From the NCBI GenBank assembly GCA_041569895.1, contig JBFFXF010000155.1:1-17456 (forward strand): a stretch of 17,456 bases of DNA, given 5' to 3'. This document shows positions 6,270 through 14,680 of this stretch, in pieces (the first letter of the stretch is position 1; every line of letters starts with the position of its first letter). Below the pieces are notes generated by a model. It saw nothing but the letters and a program-made list of their open reading frames with translations, did no database searches and had not been told where the DNA came from. The position numbers and the translations under genes were made by a program. The DNA is from JBFFXF01 sp041569895 (GTDB lineage Bacteria; Planctomycetota; UBA8108; JACQVS01).

Positions 6270-8465
6270 TCACGCCGAACGAAACCCCTCGCCGCGGAGC
6301 GGCAACGAACGGATGCGCACGCCGGCCGCGGCGAACAGCGCGTTCCCGACGGCGGGCGCGACGGCGACGATCGGCGTCTCGCCGCCGCCCACCGATGGCA
6401 GGTCCGGTCGGTCGACGAGCACGGTGTCGATAGCCGGCACGTTGCGGAAGCGCGGCACGCGGTAGCTCGAGAACGACGCGTTCCGGATGCGCCCGTCGCG
6501 GAAGCGGATCTCCTCGCTGAGCGCTCCGCCGAGACCCTGGACGATGCAGCCTTCCACCTGCGCGCGCAGGTTGTCGGGGTTCTGGATCGCCCCACACTCG
6601 AAGGCCTGGCAGACCTCGACCACGCGGTAACGACCGGTCTCCGGCGAGACCTCGACCTCGGCGCAGGCCGCGGCGTACGAGCCCTTCTCGGTGCCGCAGC
6701 CGAGTCCGACGCCTCGCCGGCCGGAGCCTCGAGTCGCGCGCACGCGCTCGCTCCACCGGAAGCGCTCCGCCGCCGCCTCGAGGACGGCCCGCAGCCTGGC
6801 GTCGCCGAGATGGCGGAGCCGGAAGTCGAGCGGGTCGACGCCGGCCGTGGCGGCGAGCTCGTCCATGAAGCACTCGCGAGCGAAGACGTTGGCCGTCGAC
6901 GCCAGGGCGCGGTAGGCCCCCTGCCGCAACGGCGCGTCGCTCGAGCGGTACCGGCTGCGCGAGTTCGGGACGTCGTACGACGTCGCCAGCGCCGACGCGC
7001 CCGAGTTGTAGTTCGTCTGCTCCCACGCCATCAGCTTGCCGGCGCCGTCGAGTCCGCCGGCGAGCTCGATGACGCCGGCGGGCCGGAAGTACGCCCAGGT
7101 GAACTCCTCCTCGCGCGTCCACTGCACGGCGACCGGCTTTCCCGCCTCGCGAGCGAGCCTCGCCGCCTCGATGGCGACCTCGCCGGTGTGCTTGCCGCCG
7201 AAGCCGCCGCCGGTGTCGGGCACGATGACCCGCACGCGCTCCTCGGAGATGCGAAACGCCTCGGCGACCTGATCGCGAACGCGCGAGGGGTTCTGCGTGC
7301 CCGTCCAGACGGTGACGGAGCCCGCGTCCCATTCCGCCAGCGCCGCTCGCGTCTCCATCGGCGCGTGCTGCACGTACGCGATGTGATAGGTCGCACGCAG
7401 GACACGCGCCGCCGACTTGATCGCCTCGTCCACCGAGCCGCGCTCGCGTGGACGTCCGCCACGTCGGCCGAAGCGCGAACCGCCCTCGCGCGAGTGCTCC
7501 TTCAGGTGCTCGTAGAGCGCGTCGCCGTCGGGGTGCGACGTCTCGTTCCAGCGGGCCGTGCCGGAGACCGCTTCCCTGGCCTTGCGCGCGAGCCACGAGG
7601 TCGGCGCGGCGAAGCCGGCGAAATCGCCGTCACGCACGGCGACCACGCCGTCGATCGAACGCGCTGCAGCGAGATCGATGGCGGCGAGCGTCGCGCCGAA
7701 GGACGGCGGACGCAAGACCACGCCGTGGAGCGTGCCGGGACGGCGCATGTCCGACGGGTAGCGGTGCCGGCCGGTGACGATCTCCGATCCGTTGACCCGT
7801 CCACGGCTGGTGCCGAGGATTCGCCACTCGGAGACGCTCGTCACGGTGACGCCCGTCTGCACCTCGCGCTGGAGCCCGTCGGCGAAATGCCGGCCGACGA
7901 GCTCGGCGAACGTCGCGACGCGATCCGTGCCGTCCTCGACCACCTTGCCCTCGCGGACGGAAACCGCCGCGCGATCGACGCGCCACTGGCGAGCCGCGGT
8001 CTCGGCCAGCAGCTCGCGCGCTGCCGCGCAGGCGCGACGCACGCGGGGTATCGTCGCCGGCGTCGTTCGACTGCCGTACGTGCCGCCGTCGTCCGGGGAC
8101 AGCGACGAGTCGGCCATCACCAGCCGCACGGAGGCGAGCGGCACGCGCAGCTCCTCGGCGGCGGCCATGCTGATCTGCGTCCTCGATCCCTGCCCGACCT
8201 CGACCTTCCCGGTGAGCACCGTGATGGCGCCGTCCGCGCCGATGTGGACCCGATCGGCGATGGTGCCGCCGTCGTCCCCTCGGCCTCCCGGACGCCGCCG
8301 CTGCTGCGCCAGCGCCTCCGCCGCGCTCGCGGTCACCAGCAGTCCGGCGCCGAGCACGCCGAGGAACTCGCGGCGCCCGAGGTCGAACCGGTACGCGGGC
8401 CCCTCGTCGAGCTCGTAGCGCTCGGGCTCGAGGGACCGCTCTTCACGCGTCAGGCGCGGGCTCAT
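6270..8465 (-). CDS. Tat-exported molybdenum hydroxylase large subunit (IorB / xanthine dehydrogenase family)
   Basis: A protein of 731 residues, normal for IorB-type subunits. The start at 8465 overlaps the stop of the [2Fe-2S] gene as ATGA and has GGAAGGAGG upstream. The N-terminus carries a twin-arginine signal: GRREFLGVLG (30-39, R31 R32) followed by a hydrophobic stretch ending AEALAQ. Molybdopterin-binding motifs are TGKVEVGQG (85-93), PDTGGGFGGKH (416-426) and QGAYRA (515-520). The catalytic glutamate is E696 in VGGGETPIVAVAPAVGNA. These enzymes hydroxylate N-heterocycles or oxidise aldehydes using water as the oxygen source, passing electrons to the partner [2Fe-2S] subunit. IorB proteins usually have no FAD subunit and use an external acceptor; no FAD or cytochrome c gene is next to this pair. 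The substrate cannot be predicted. Xanthine dehydrogenase or aldehyde oxidase annotations would describe the same superfamily. Confidence 0.93.
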   Translation of the reverse strand: MSPRLTREERSLEPERYELDEGPAYRFDLGRREFLGVLGAGLLVTASAAEALAQQRRRPGGRGDDGGTIADRVHIGADGAITVLTGKVEVGQGSRTQISMAAAEELRVPLASVRLVMADSSLSPDDGGTYGSRTTPATIPRVRRACAAARELLAETAARQWRVDRAAVSVREGKVVEDGTDRVATFAELVGRHFADGLQREVQTGVTVTSVSEWRILGTSRGRVNGSEIVTGRHRYPSDMRRPGTLHGVVLRPPSFGATLAAIDLAAARSIDGVVAVRDGDFAGFAAPTSWLARKAREAVSGTARWNETSHPDGDALYEHLKEHSREGGSRFGRRGGRPRERGSVDEAIKSAARVLRATYHIAYVQHAPMETRAALAEWDAGSVTVWTGTQNPSRVRDQVAEAFRISEERVRVIVPDTGGGFGGKHTGEVAIEAARLAREAGKPVAVQWTREEEFTWAYFRPAGVIELAGGLDGAGKLMAWEQTNYNSGASALATSYDVPNSRSRYRSSDAPLRQGAYRALASTANVFARECFMDELAATAGVDPLDFRLRHLGDARLRAVLEAAAERFRWSERVRATRGSGRRGVGLGCGTEKGSYAAACAEVEVSPETGRYRVVEVCQAFECGAIQNPDNLRAQVEGCIVQGLGGALSEEIRFRDGRIRNASFSSYRVPRFRNVPAIDTVLVDRPDLPSVGGGETPIVAVAPAVGNALFAAAGVRIRSLPLRGEGFRSA

Positions 8466-8932
8466 CGCGACGCCTCCTTCCGGCGGGAAGCGAGCCGCAC
8501 GGCCTCGAGGATGTTGACGTACCCGCAGCAGCGGCAAATGTTGCCGTTCATCCCCGCGACGATGGCGTCGTCATCCGGAGCGGGGTCACGCTCGAGAAGC
8601 GCGGCGGCGGCGAGGATCATCCCCGGGACGCAGTAGCCACACTGCAGCGCACCGGCCTCCAGGAACGCGCGCTGGACGGCGTGCAACTGCTCGCCGTCGG
8701 CGAGCCCCTCGATCGTCAGCACCTTCTTGCCGTCGAGCTCCTTGATCGCGGTGAGACACGACGGCGTCGGCTTGCCGTCGATGAGCACCGTGCAGGCGCG
8801 GCAGTCGCCCTCGCCGCAGCCGTACTTCGTCCCGGTGAGGCCGAGATCCTCGCGAAGCACCTCGAGGAGCGACCGCTCTTCCTCGGTGCGCACGGTGCGA
8901 GGCCTTCCGTTCAGGGTGAACTCGACGGTCAT
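8462..8932 (-). CDS. [2Fe-2S] small subunit of molybdenum hydroxylase (IorA / CoxS type)
   Basis: A protein of 156 residues, the usual length of this subunit. All eight cluster ligands are present. The plant-ferredoxin-type cluster uses C39, C44, C47 (GCGEGDCRACT) and C59 (PSC). The second cluster uses C98 and C101 (QCGYC) and C133 and C135 (NICRC). It shuttles electrons from the molybdenum centre of the large subunit to an acceptor. It has no signal peptide, as expected if it folds in the cytoplasm and is carried through the Tat system with its partner. GGAG lies a few bases before the start and immediately after the stop of the VWA gene, only 14 bp away, and the stop overlaps the start of the large subunit by four bases. 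Co-transcription and coupled translation are therefore very likely. Confidence 0.95.
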   Translation of the reverse strand: MTVEFTLNGRPRTVRTEEERSLLEVLREDLGLTGTKYGCGEGDCRACTVLIDGKPTPSCLTAIKELDGKKVLTIEGLADGEQLHAVQRAFLEAGALQCGYCVPGMILAAAALLERDPAPDDDAIVAGMNGNICRCCGYVNILEAVRLASRRKEASR

Positions 8933-8946
8933 TCAGCGCTCCGGTG

Positions 8947-11004
8947 TCAGGGCGTGCCGGTCAGTCGCTCCGTTCCCGGCTTGTCCGGTTCATCGTCCTC
9001 GACCGGCCGGTCGCCGCTCGCCTGGCCTCGATCGGGACGCTGCGGATCGACGTAACGATACACGCCGCCGTTCTCGGCGGCCAGTGCGCGCAGGAGCTGC
9101 GACTCCTCGCCGAAGGCGATGCAGTGGATCGCCACGCCGCGCACGCGGTTGATCTCGCGCACGCCCCTGAGGATTCCAGGTGTGTCGACGAAGCGGCCGG
9201 TCGTCGGCTGGCCGTCGGTGAGGAGATAGATGGTGTCGACGCGACGGTCGGCGAGACCCCGCTCGAGGCTGTCGAAGACGTTGGTGTGGAGCCCCGTCTC
9301 GAGCCCCTTGACGAACGCGATGGCGCGCTCGCGGCCGCCGCCCGAGAGCGGCTGCAGCGACTTGCTCCATTCGCGCACCGTGCCATCGAAGGTGATGATG
9401 TTCACCTGCGCGTCCCCGGCGAGCCGCTTCAGCAGCCCGGTGAGCTCCTCCTTGAGGAGATCGAGCTTCGATTTTCCCTCCGGCTGCGGATCGCGTCCCC
9501 CGAAGAACCCGCCGCCGCCGGACCACTCCATGCTCCGCGACACGTCGACGAGAAACGCGATGCGCTTCGAGACCACGTCGATGCCGAAGTAGGAGTCCGC
9601 GACGACGCGCGTCGTCGAGCCCTCGTCCGGGCGCGCGAACGAGAAACCCGGCTCCGCGCCGGCCCACCATTGCCGCCAGTCGGCGACCACGAAGCCCATG
9701 TTGCGGCCGGTCATGTCGACGAGCAGTCGCAGGGCGTCCGCCTTCAGCCGGTCGACCGGCTCCTTTTCGAGCCGGGCGATGAGCGCCGGCACGAGCTCCT
9801 TCGCCCGCGCCTTGCCGAGGGCGAGCAGCGCGTTCGATCGCACCTCGACCGCGTCGTCCTCGAGGAGCGCGATGAGCGCTCGCACCGCGCCGGGGTTGCC
9901 GGCGGCGAGGCCGAGACTGCCCGCCGCGATGGCCCGCGTCGCCCGGTCCTTCTTGGCCGCCGAGTCGAGCACCACCGTGAGCGCGCCGGGACTGCCGTCG
10001 CGTGCGAGTGCGTCGAGGATCCTGGCGCGATCGTTGATCGTCTTGGCGCGGTCGAGCTGGCGCGCCATCGCCTTGACGTTCGCGTGCGAGAGCTGACCGG
10101 GCAGATGCCCGAGCGCCTCGATGGCCGCCATCACGACGTGCTCGGAGCGGTGCGAGAGCAGCTTCTCGATGTCGCCGCGCAGCTCGGCGATCTTCAGCCG
10201 TCCGGTCGACTCGGCGACCACCGCGAGCATGCCCGGATTCGATTTCGCCAGCGAGAACGCCTCCTTCTCGAGCCACGCGCGGACCTCGGCGTTCGCACCG
10301 GCGGCGACGAGCGCCTCGACGGCCGCGGTGTGGAGGTCCTCGTCCGGGCCGGGTCGCGAGCTGCTCGTCGCGGTCTGGATGATGCCGCGAGCGGCGGCCG
10401 GCCCGGGGAGCTTCGCCATCACCGGAACGAGTCGCCTCTTGAGCTCGATCTCCTTGACGGCGCGCGACGCCCGCAGGAGCTCGTCCTCGACCTTCGCCCA
10501 GTCGACCTCGACTCCGGCGCGACGGGGCGCTCCCGGAAAGCCGCCGCGTCCGCCGAAGGGCCCGCGACCGAATCCCGGCGGGCCGCTCGACGGGCTCTCC
10601 TGCGGATCGACCGCATCGAGCACGGCGAGCGCGACCTTCGCCGGCTTGCGCCCGAGGAGGGCGAAGACCACGCCGGGGCAGCGGGGGTGCGTGCTCTTCA
10701 GCGCCGCCCGCGCGCTCAGCGTGGCGAACTGCGCCGGCGCGCGCTCGAGCTCCTCGAGGAGAAACACCAGCGCACGGTCGCTGCCGAGCTGGCCGATCTT
10801 GTCGAGGGCCTGCTGCGCGGCGCGGTCGTCTCCACCGAAACCGCCGCGTCCGCCACCACGGCCTCCAGGTCCGCGACCCGGACCGCCACGGCCCGACTGC
10901 GACCTCGCCTTGCGGTATTCCGCGATGAGGCTGTCGAGGTCATCGCCCGCGAGCGGGCCTGGAAGCAGCAGCACGATGAGAGCACCGAGAAGCGTCATCT
11001 TCAC
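8947..11004 (-). CDS. Secreted HEAT-repeat / von Willebrand factor A protein
   Basis: A protein of 685 residues from a GTG at 11004, chosen because GGAGG is 8 nt upstream; an ATG two codons later (10998) would change only the first two residues. A signal peptide (3-20, cleavage near LAG/DD) is followed by an Arg-Gly-Gly-rich stretch (38-58) and a second Gly-rich loop (140-160). Residues about 60-440 are HEAT-like helical repeats, best seen at 281-440, ending with the DWRQWW signature (442-447) that often closes such domains in planctomycetes. The VWA domain is 481-652 with a complete metal-ion-dependent adhesion site: D487-x-S489-x-S491, T574 and D597 (LLTDGQP). It should therefore bind a divalent metal and a protein partner outside the cytoplasm. 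It is first in an operon with the molybdenum hydroxylase subunits. Cytoplasmic VWA proteins (CoxE) help mature related enzymes, but this one is exported, so its role is open. Confidence 0.88.
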   Translation of the reverse strand: MKMTLLGALIVLLLPGPLAGDDLDSLIAEYRKARSQSGRGGPGRGPGGRGGGRGGFGGDDRAAQQALDKIGQLGSDRALVFLLEELERAPAQFATLSARAALKSTHPRCPGVVFALLGRKPAKVALAVLDAVDPQESPSSGPPGFGRGPFGGRGGFPGAPRRAGVEVDWAKVEDELLRASRAVKEIELKRRLVPVMAKLPGPAAARGIIQTATSSSRPGPDEDLHTAAVEALVAAGANAEVRAWLEKEAFSLAKSNPGMLAVVAESTGRLKIAELRGDIEKLLSHRSEHVVMAAIEALGHLPGQLSHANVKAMARQLDRAKTINDRARILDALARDGSPGALTVVLDSAAKKDRATRAIAAGSLGLAAGNPGAVRALIALLEDDAVEVRSNALLALGKARAKELVPALIARLEKEPVDRLKADALRLLVDMTGRNMGFVVADWRQWWAGAEPGFSFARPDEGSTTRVVADSYFGIDVVSKRIAFLVDVSRSMEWSGGGGFFGGRDPQPEGKSKLDLLKEELTGLLKRLAGDAQVNIITFDGTVREWSKSLQPLSGGGRERAIAFVKGLETGLHTNVFDSLERGLADRRVDTIYLLTDGQPTTGRFVDTPGILRGVREINRVRGVAIHCIAFGEESQLLRALAAENGGVYRYVDPQRPDRGQASGDRPVEDDEPDKPGTERLTGTP

Positions 11005-11016
11005 AACGCACTCCTC

Positions 11017-11038
11017 CCAGCCAGGCTGGCGATCGCCA
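11017..11038. other. Overlapping palindromes just upstream of the HEAT/VWA gene
   Basis: CCAGCC-A-GGCTGG (11017-11029) and the perfect palindrome TGGCGATCGCCA (11027-11038) overlap immediately before the Shine-Dalgarno of the VWA gene. They could form a leader structure or bind a dimeric protein. I see no convincing -35/-10 pair for this gene nearby, so the role is only a suggestion. Confidence 0.4.
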
Positions 11039-11047
11039 TTCGTCAAC

Positions 11048-11106
11048 GGTCCCGGACCCGAACCCGAGCGCGATATGTGCAGACTGTGCCCGTACCCGGC
11101 GGGCAC
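11048..11106. repeat. Short hexamer-period stretch and hairpin in the divergent intergenic region
   Basis: ggtccc, ggaccc, gaaccc and gagcgc follow each other in period 6 (11048-11071), resembling a degenerate version of the array at 2543. A 7-bp inverted repeat, gtgcccg (11086-11092) with cgggcac (11100-11106), follows. This lies in the 280-bp gap between the divergent VWA and transporter genes, in which I find no further gene. Confidence 0.5.
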
Positions 11107-11218
11107 GGCATGTCCCCGCTCTCTCCGCTCATCCAGAAGGTCGCGCCGTCGCCGATTCTCGCCGCCAGAATCGTCCCCGGGCGCTCGATGGAGGAGCCGG
11201 AGCCGTCGAGACACCGCC

Positions 11219-11246
11219 TTGCGGGCCCGCCGCGCTTCACGATAAT
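11219..11246 (+). promoter_or_regulatory. Probable promoter of the symporter gene
   Basis: TTGCGG (11219-11224) and GATAAT (11241-11246) are separated by 16 bp, close to a sigma-70 consensus. The expected transcription start, about 11253, is some 30 nt before the ATG at 11285. GATAAT is one of the few AT-rich hexamers in this GC-rich gap. Confidence 0.5.
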
Positions 11247-11284
11247 GGAGCGCTCCTCGCCGGGACCGAATCGAGCTCCTCGCC

Positions 11285-12847
11285 ATGGCTGACGCGGACC
11301 AGACAGAGCGCCCGGACGACGCGGAGCAGCCCGACCACTCCGCGCAGAATCACTCCGCGGCGAGCCATTCCGAGCACCGTTTCTCGACGCGGCTCGGGCT
11401 CCTCATGAGCGTCCTCGGCATCGCGGTCGGCACCGGCAACATCTGGCGCTTCCCGCGGATCGTCGCGCAGAACGGCGGCGACGACGGCGCCGGCGCCTTC
11501 CTCATCGCGTGGGTGGCGTTTCTCTTCCTGTGGAGCGTGCCGCTGATCGTCGCGGAGTACGCGCTCGGTCGCAAGGGCCGCAGCGGCGTCGTCGGGACCT
11601 TCGCGCGCATCGCCGGCGAGCGCTTCGGCTGGATGGGCGCGTTCGTCGGCTGGGTGTCGACGGCGATCATGTTCTACTACTCCGTCGTCGGGGGGTGGTG
11701 CGTCTTCTACCTCGCGCAGTCGACCTTCCAGCCGCTGCCGGAATCGACCGAGACCGCGCAGCGCGTGTGGAACGATTTCCAGGGCAGCTCGTGGCCGCTG
11801 GTGACCCACGCCATCGCCATGGGTTTCGGCGCGGCGGCGGTGTGGCGTGGCGTGCGCTCGATCGAACGCGTCAACCGCGTGCTCATCCCGTGCCTGCTCC
11901 TGATCGTGATCATCGCGCTCGTACGCGCGCTCACGCTCGACGGCGCCGCGGAGGGGCTGCGATTCCTCTTCACGCCGCAATGGTCGCTCCTCGGCAAGCC
12001 GGAGCTCTGGCTCGAGGCGCTGACGCAGAACGCGTGGGACACCGGCGCCGGGTGGGGCCTGATCCTGACCTACGCCGCGTACATGCAGCGGCGGCACGGC
12101 GTGGTCAAGAACGCGTTCATCACGGCGGTCGGCAACAACACGGTGTCGCTTCTGGCCGCGATGATGGTCTTCGGCACCGTGTTCGCGATCCTCGGCGCCG
12201 AGATGAGCCGCCCCGAGGTGCTGGCGATCATGAAGGACAGCGGCCCGGCGTCGACGGGGCTGACGTTCATCTGGATGCCGCAGCTCTTCGCGCGCATGGG
12301 TCTCGGCGGTCCGCTGGCGATCCTCTTCTTCCTCGGCCTGTCTTTCGCGGCGTTCAGCTCGCTGATCTCGATGATCGAGCTCGCGACCCGCGCCCTCGTC
12401 GACCTCGGCGTGCGACGGGGGCGGGCAGTCATCATCGTCTGCGGCGGGGGCTTCCTCCTCGGCCTGCCCTCGGCGGCGCGGGCCGGTTTCCTCGCCAACC
12501 AGGACTTCGTCTGGGGCGTCGGCCTGATGCTCTCAGGAGCGTTCGTCGCCTTCGCGGTGACCCGCTACGGCGCGGGACGCTTCCGCCGCGAGGAGCTCGC
12601 CGGCGGCGACGGCGACTGGCGAGCGACACGCGTCTGGCAAGTGATCATCACGGCGCTCGTGCCGGCGCAGGCGATCGCCCTCCTCGTCTGGTGGCTCTTC
12701 CTCTCGGCGACGGAGTACGCGCGCGATTCGTGGTACGACCCCTTCGATCCGTACAGCGTCATGACGTGCCTCGCCCAGTGGGGCCTCGCCCTCGTCGCCT
12801 TCCTCGCCCTCAACCGCTGGCTGGTGCGGCGGACGCTGCGCGGGTAG
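11285..12847 (+). CDS. Neurotransmitter:sodium symporter (SNF/NSS family)
   Basis: A protein of 520 residues. The first transmembrane helix contains the family signature GTGNIWRFP (49-57), whose unwound part binds sodium and the amino-acid-like substrate in LeuT. Eleven to twelve hydrophobic helices follow, including AFLIAWVAFLFLWSVPLIVA (71-90), MFYYSVVGGWCVFYLA around 129-144, and a final pair ending NRWLVRRTLRG. Family members import amino acids or similar solutes driven by Na+ across the inner membrane. The 30-residue N-terminal tail before helix 1 is very hydrophilic (Asp, Glu, His, Gln, Ser), which is somewhat long for a bacterial member. No good Shine-Dalgarno precedes the ATG at 11285; a later start would cut into helix 1, so I keep it. 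It stands alone on the plus strand, divergent from the VWA gene. The substrate cannot be predicted. Confidence 0.93.
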   Translation: MADADQTERPDDAEQPDHSAQNHSAASHSEHRFSTRLGLLMSVLGIAVGTGNIWRFPRIVAQNGGDDGAGAFLIAWVAFLFLWSVPLIVAEYALGRKGRSGVVGTFARIAGERFGWMGAFVGWVSTAIMFYYSVVGGWCVFYLAQSTFQPLPESTETAQRVWNDFQGSSWPLVTHAIAMGFGAAAVWRGVRSIERVNRVLIPCLLLIVIIALVRALTLDGAAEGLRFLFTPQWSLLGKPELWLEALTQNAWDTGAGWGLILTYAAYMQRRHGVVKNAFITAVGNNTVSLLAAMMVFGTVFAILGAEMSRPEVLAIMKDSGPASTGLTFIWMPQLFARMGLGGPLAILFFLGLSFAAFSSLISMIELATRALVDLGVRRGRAVIIVCGGGFLLGLPSAARAGFLANQDFVWGVGLMLSGAFVAFAVTRYGAGRFRREELAGGDGDWRATRVWQVIITALVPAQAIALLVWWLFLSATEYARDSWYDPFDPYSVMTCLAQWGLALVAFLALNRWLVRRTLRG

Positions 12848-12922
12848 CGCGCCGGGCCGGGCGGCGGCTCGCTGCAATCGGATCGGCGGGCCGGGTGGCG
12901 CAGATCCCGATGCCATCGCTTC

Positions 12923-12951
12923 TTGTGATCTCCGGCGGCATCTCGTATCGT
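12923..12951 (+). promoter_or_regulatory. Probable promoter of the glycosyltransferase-methyltransferase pair
   Basis: TTGTGA (12923-12928) and TATCGT (12946-12951) are separated by exactly 17 bp. The likely transcription start near 12958 leaves a leader of about 55 nt before the ATG at 13014. The rest of the 166-bp gap after the symporter shows no gene. Confidence 0.5.
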
Positions 12952-13013
12952 CCGTGGTGGACGTGCTGGTTTTTTCGCAGAGGAGGGCCCGCCAGGGTTC
13001 CGATAGAAAGGCC

Positions 13014-13874
13014 ATGACCGACCAACGACCCACCACGAGCGTCGTCATCACCACCTACAACTGGCCCTGGGCCCTCGAGCGCGTCCTCGTCGCGTTGACG
13101 CGCCAGACCGATCCCCGGTTCGACGTCGTCATCGCCGACGACGGCTCGGGCGACGAGACCCGCGAGATGCTCGATCGCGTCCGCGGGGAGCTGCCGTACC
13201 GCCTGATCCACGCCTGGCACGAGGACCGCGGTTTCCGCCGCGCCGAGTCCCTCAACAACGCCGTGCGCAAGACGGACGCGGAGTGCCTGATCTTCACCGA
13301 TCAGGACTCGCTCCCGGCCGCCAACTGGGTCGAGGGGCACCGGCGCGCGTACCGGCCGTTCAAGTTCGTCGTCGGCGGCTACGTCCGGCTGACGCGCGAG
13401 CAGTCGGAGGCGCTCGGCCTCGACGACGTCCGCCGGGGCGTGTACGAGGAGTACATGACCCCCGCCCGGCTGCGGGAGCTGCGGCGTTACCACCTTCACA
13501 ACCTGTGGAGCCTCGCCGTGCGACGCAAGACGCGGCCGCGCATCATGGGCCTCAACTTCTCGGTCGCGCGAGATCTCTTCGTCGCCGTCAACGGCTTCGA
13601 TCACGAGTACGTCGGCTGGGGGAAGGAGGACTCGGACCTGCGGTGCAGGATGCGCCAGGCCGGCGCGGCGACGCAGAGCGTCTGGCACCGGTCCTTCGTC
13701 TATCACCTCTGGCACGAGAGCCACCCGAGCAAGAAGAACCAGGAGCGGAACAAGGCGCGCTACCTCGCGGTCAGGAAGGGCAACCTGCCCCGGCGGTGCG
13801 CCCGCGGGCTCGTCGACGAGGCACTCGCCACGCCGGAGGAGCACAGGGAGACGGAAGGGATCACGATCGGATGA
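13014..13874 (+). CDS. Family 2 glycosyltransferase (GT-A fold with galactosyltransferase-like C-terminal region)
   Basis: A protein of 286 residues. The GT-A core starts with TSVVITTYNWPWALERVLVAL (8-28, key residues V10, T13, Y15) and has the nucleotide-sugar-binding IADDGSGDET (40-49). The metal-binding D-x-D is TDQDS (95-99, D96 and D98). The acceptor-side motif is GWGKEDSDL (201-209), which marks the Glyco_transf_7C-type region seen in chondroitin-synthase-like and beta-galactosyl transferases. It would transfer a sugar from a nucleotide donor to a glycan or lipid acceptor at the cytoplasmic face. The start at 13014 is chosen because the conserved fold begins right after it; the upstream AAAGG is unusually close to the ATG, so translation may be modest. 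Its stop overlaps the next start as ATGA. It has no membrane helix. The donor and acceptor are not predictable. Confidence 0.92.
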   Translation: MTDQRPTTSVVITTYNWPWALERVLVALTRQTDPRFDVVIADDGSGDETREMLDRVRGELPYRLIHAWHEDRGFRRAESLNNAVRKTDAECLIFTDQDSLPAANWVEGHRRAYRPFKFVVGGYVRLTREQSEALGLDDVRRGVYEEYMTPARLRELRRYHLHNLWSLAVRRKTRPRIMGLNFSVARDLFVAVNGFDHEYVGWGKEDSDLRCRMRQAGAATQSVWHRSFVYHLWHESHPSKKNQERNKARYLAVRKGNLPRRCARGLVDEALATPEEHRETEGITIG

Positions 13875-14659
13875 TTCCCCGGCTGAGCTCGCTTCTCGAT
13901 TTGCCGACGGTGCTGTCGACCGTCTCGCGCCCGGTCGCGTATCTCCGGGCGCGTCGATCGCGCGCTCGCGAGGAGAAGTACGACGTCCCGCTGCGCAGCG
14001 GTCACGTCATCCGGCTACGTGGCCGATCGCGCGACTTCCACGTCTTTCACCGGATCTTCATCAACGACGAGTATGGTCTCCGCGGCCTGGATTTCGACGG
14101 CGCCCGGGTCGTCGACATCGGGGCCCACGCCGGCTTCTTCGCGCTCCGTGCTGCGATCGCCGGCGCGCGCGTCCTCTGCGTCGAGCCCGCGCCGGACAAC
14201 ATCCGGCTGCTCCGGCACAACATCGAGCGCAACGGGCTCGAGGACCGGATCGACGTGTGCGAGAAGGCGGTCTGCGGCGAGAGCGGTCCGGTGGAGCTCT
14301 GCCGCGATGGAGATCCCTACGCGCATTCGATCAGGTCGGATTCGAGCGGCGAGGGGAACGGATCCGACGTGATCGTCGAGGCGACGACACTCGGAGCGCT
14401 CCTCGACGCGTACGACATCGCCGAATGCGCCCTGTTGAAGCTCGACTGCGAGGGGTGCGAGTACGAGATCCTCCAGAACGCGTCCCCGGACGTGCTCCGG
14501 CGCTGCGAGCGAATTCGCCTCGAGTACCACATCGACCCCGCCGCGCCCGGTGCCCCGGAGGCCCTGCGCCGACACCTCGAGGAGACCGGCTTCACCATCG
14601 AGGCGATGCAGACCAAGAAGCGCGGCCACCAGGGGTATCTCTTCTGCCGGCGCGCGTGA
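13871..14659 (+). CDS. FkbM-family SAM-dependent methyltransferase
   Basis: A protein of 262 residues starting at the ATG that overlaps the glycosyltransferase stop (ATGA), so the two are translationally coupled. The SAM-binding motif I is VVDIGAHAGFFAL (80-92), motif II has the acidic VEPAPDN (104-110, E105), and the FkbM signature LLKLDCEGCEYEIL (188-201) is complete. The C-terminus (YLFCRRA) closes the fold. FkbM enzymes mostly O-methylate sugars or polyketides. Next to a family 2 glycosyltransferase the likely substrate is the sugar added by that enzyme or the glycan it extends. No signal peptide is present; the basic N-terminal segment (about 20-40) is only weakly hydrophobic. The family call is firm and the substrate is inferred. 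Confidence 0.92.
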   Translation: MIPRLSSLLDLPTVLSTVSRPVAYLRARRSRAREEKYDVPLRSGHVIRLRGRSRDFHVFHRIFINDEYGLRGLDFDGARVVDIGAHAGFFALRAAIAGARVLCVEPAPDNIRLLRHNIERNGLEDRIDVCEKAVCGESGPVELCRDGDPYAHSIRSDSSGEGNGSDVIVEATTLGALLDAYDIAECALLKLDCEGCEYEILQNASPDVLRRCERIRLEYHIDPAAPGAPEALRRHLEETGFTIEAMQTKKRGHQGYLFCRRA

Positions 14660-14680
14660 GGTCCGCCACGCCTCTCCCCG

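Noticed and set aside
6243..8636. Long plus-strand frame opposite the molybdenum hydroxylase genes
   Set aside because: It is antisense to two genes with complete catalytic motifs, and its Arg/Asp/Ala/His-rich product shows no domain.
11005..11286. Longer start for the HEAT/VWA protein (ATG at 11286)
   Set aside because: It would add 94 Arg-rich residues before the signal peptide and overlap the start of the divergent symporter gene; the GTG at 11004 has a better ribosome site.
8944..11292. Long plus-strand frame opposite the HEAT/VWA gene
   Set aside because: It is an antisense shadow; its product is low in structure signals and crosses into the symporter start.
12954..13013. Longer start for the family 2 glycosyltransferase
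   Set aside because: The extra 20 residues overlap the likely leader and are not part of the GT-A fold.
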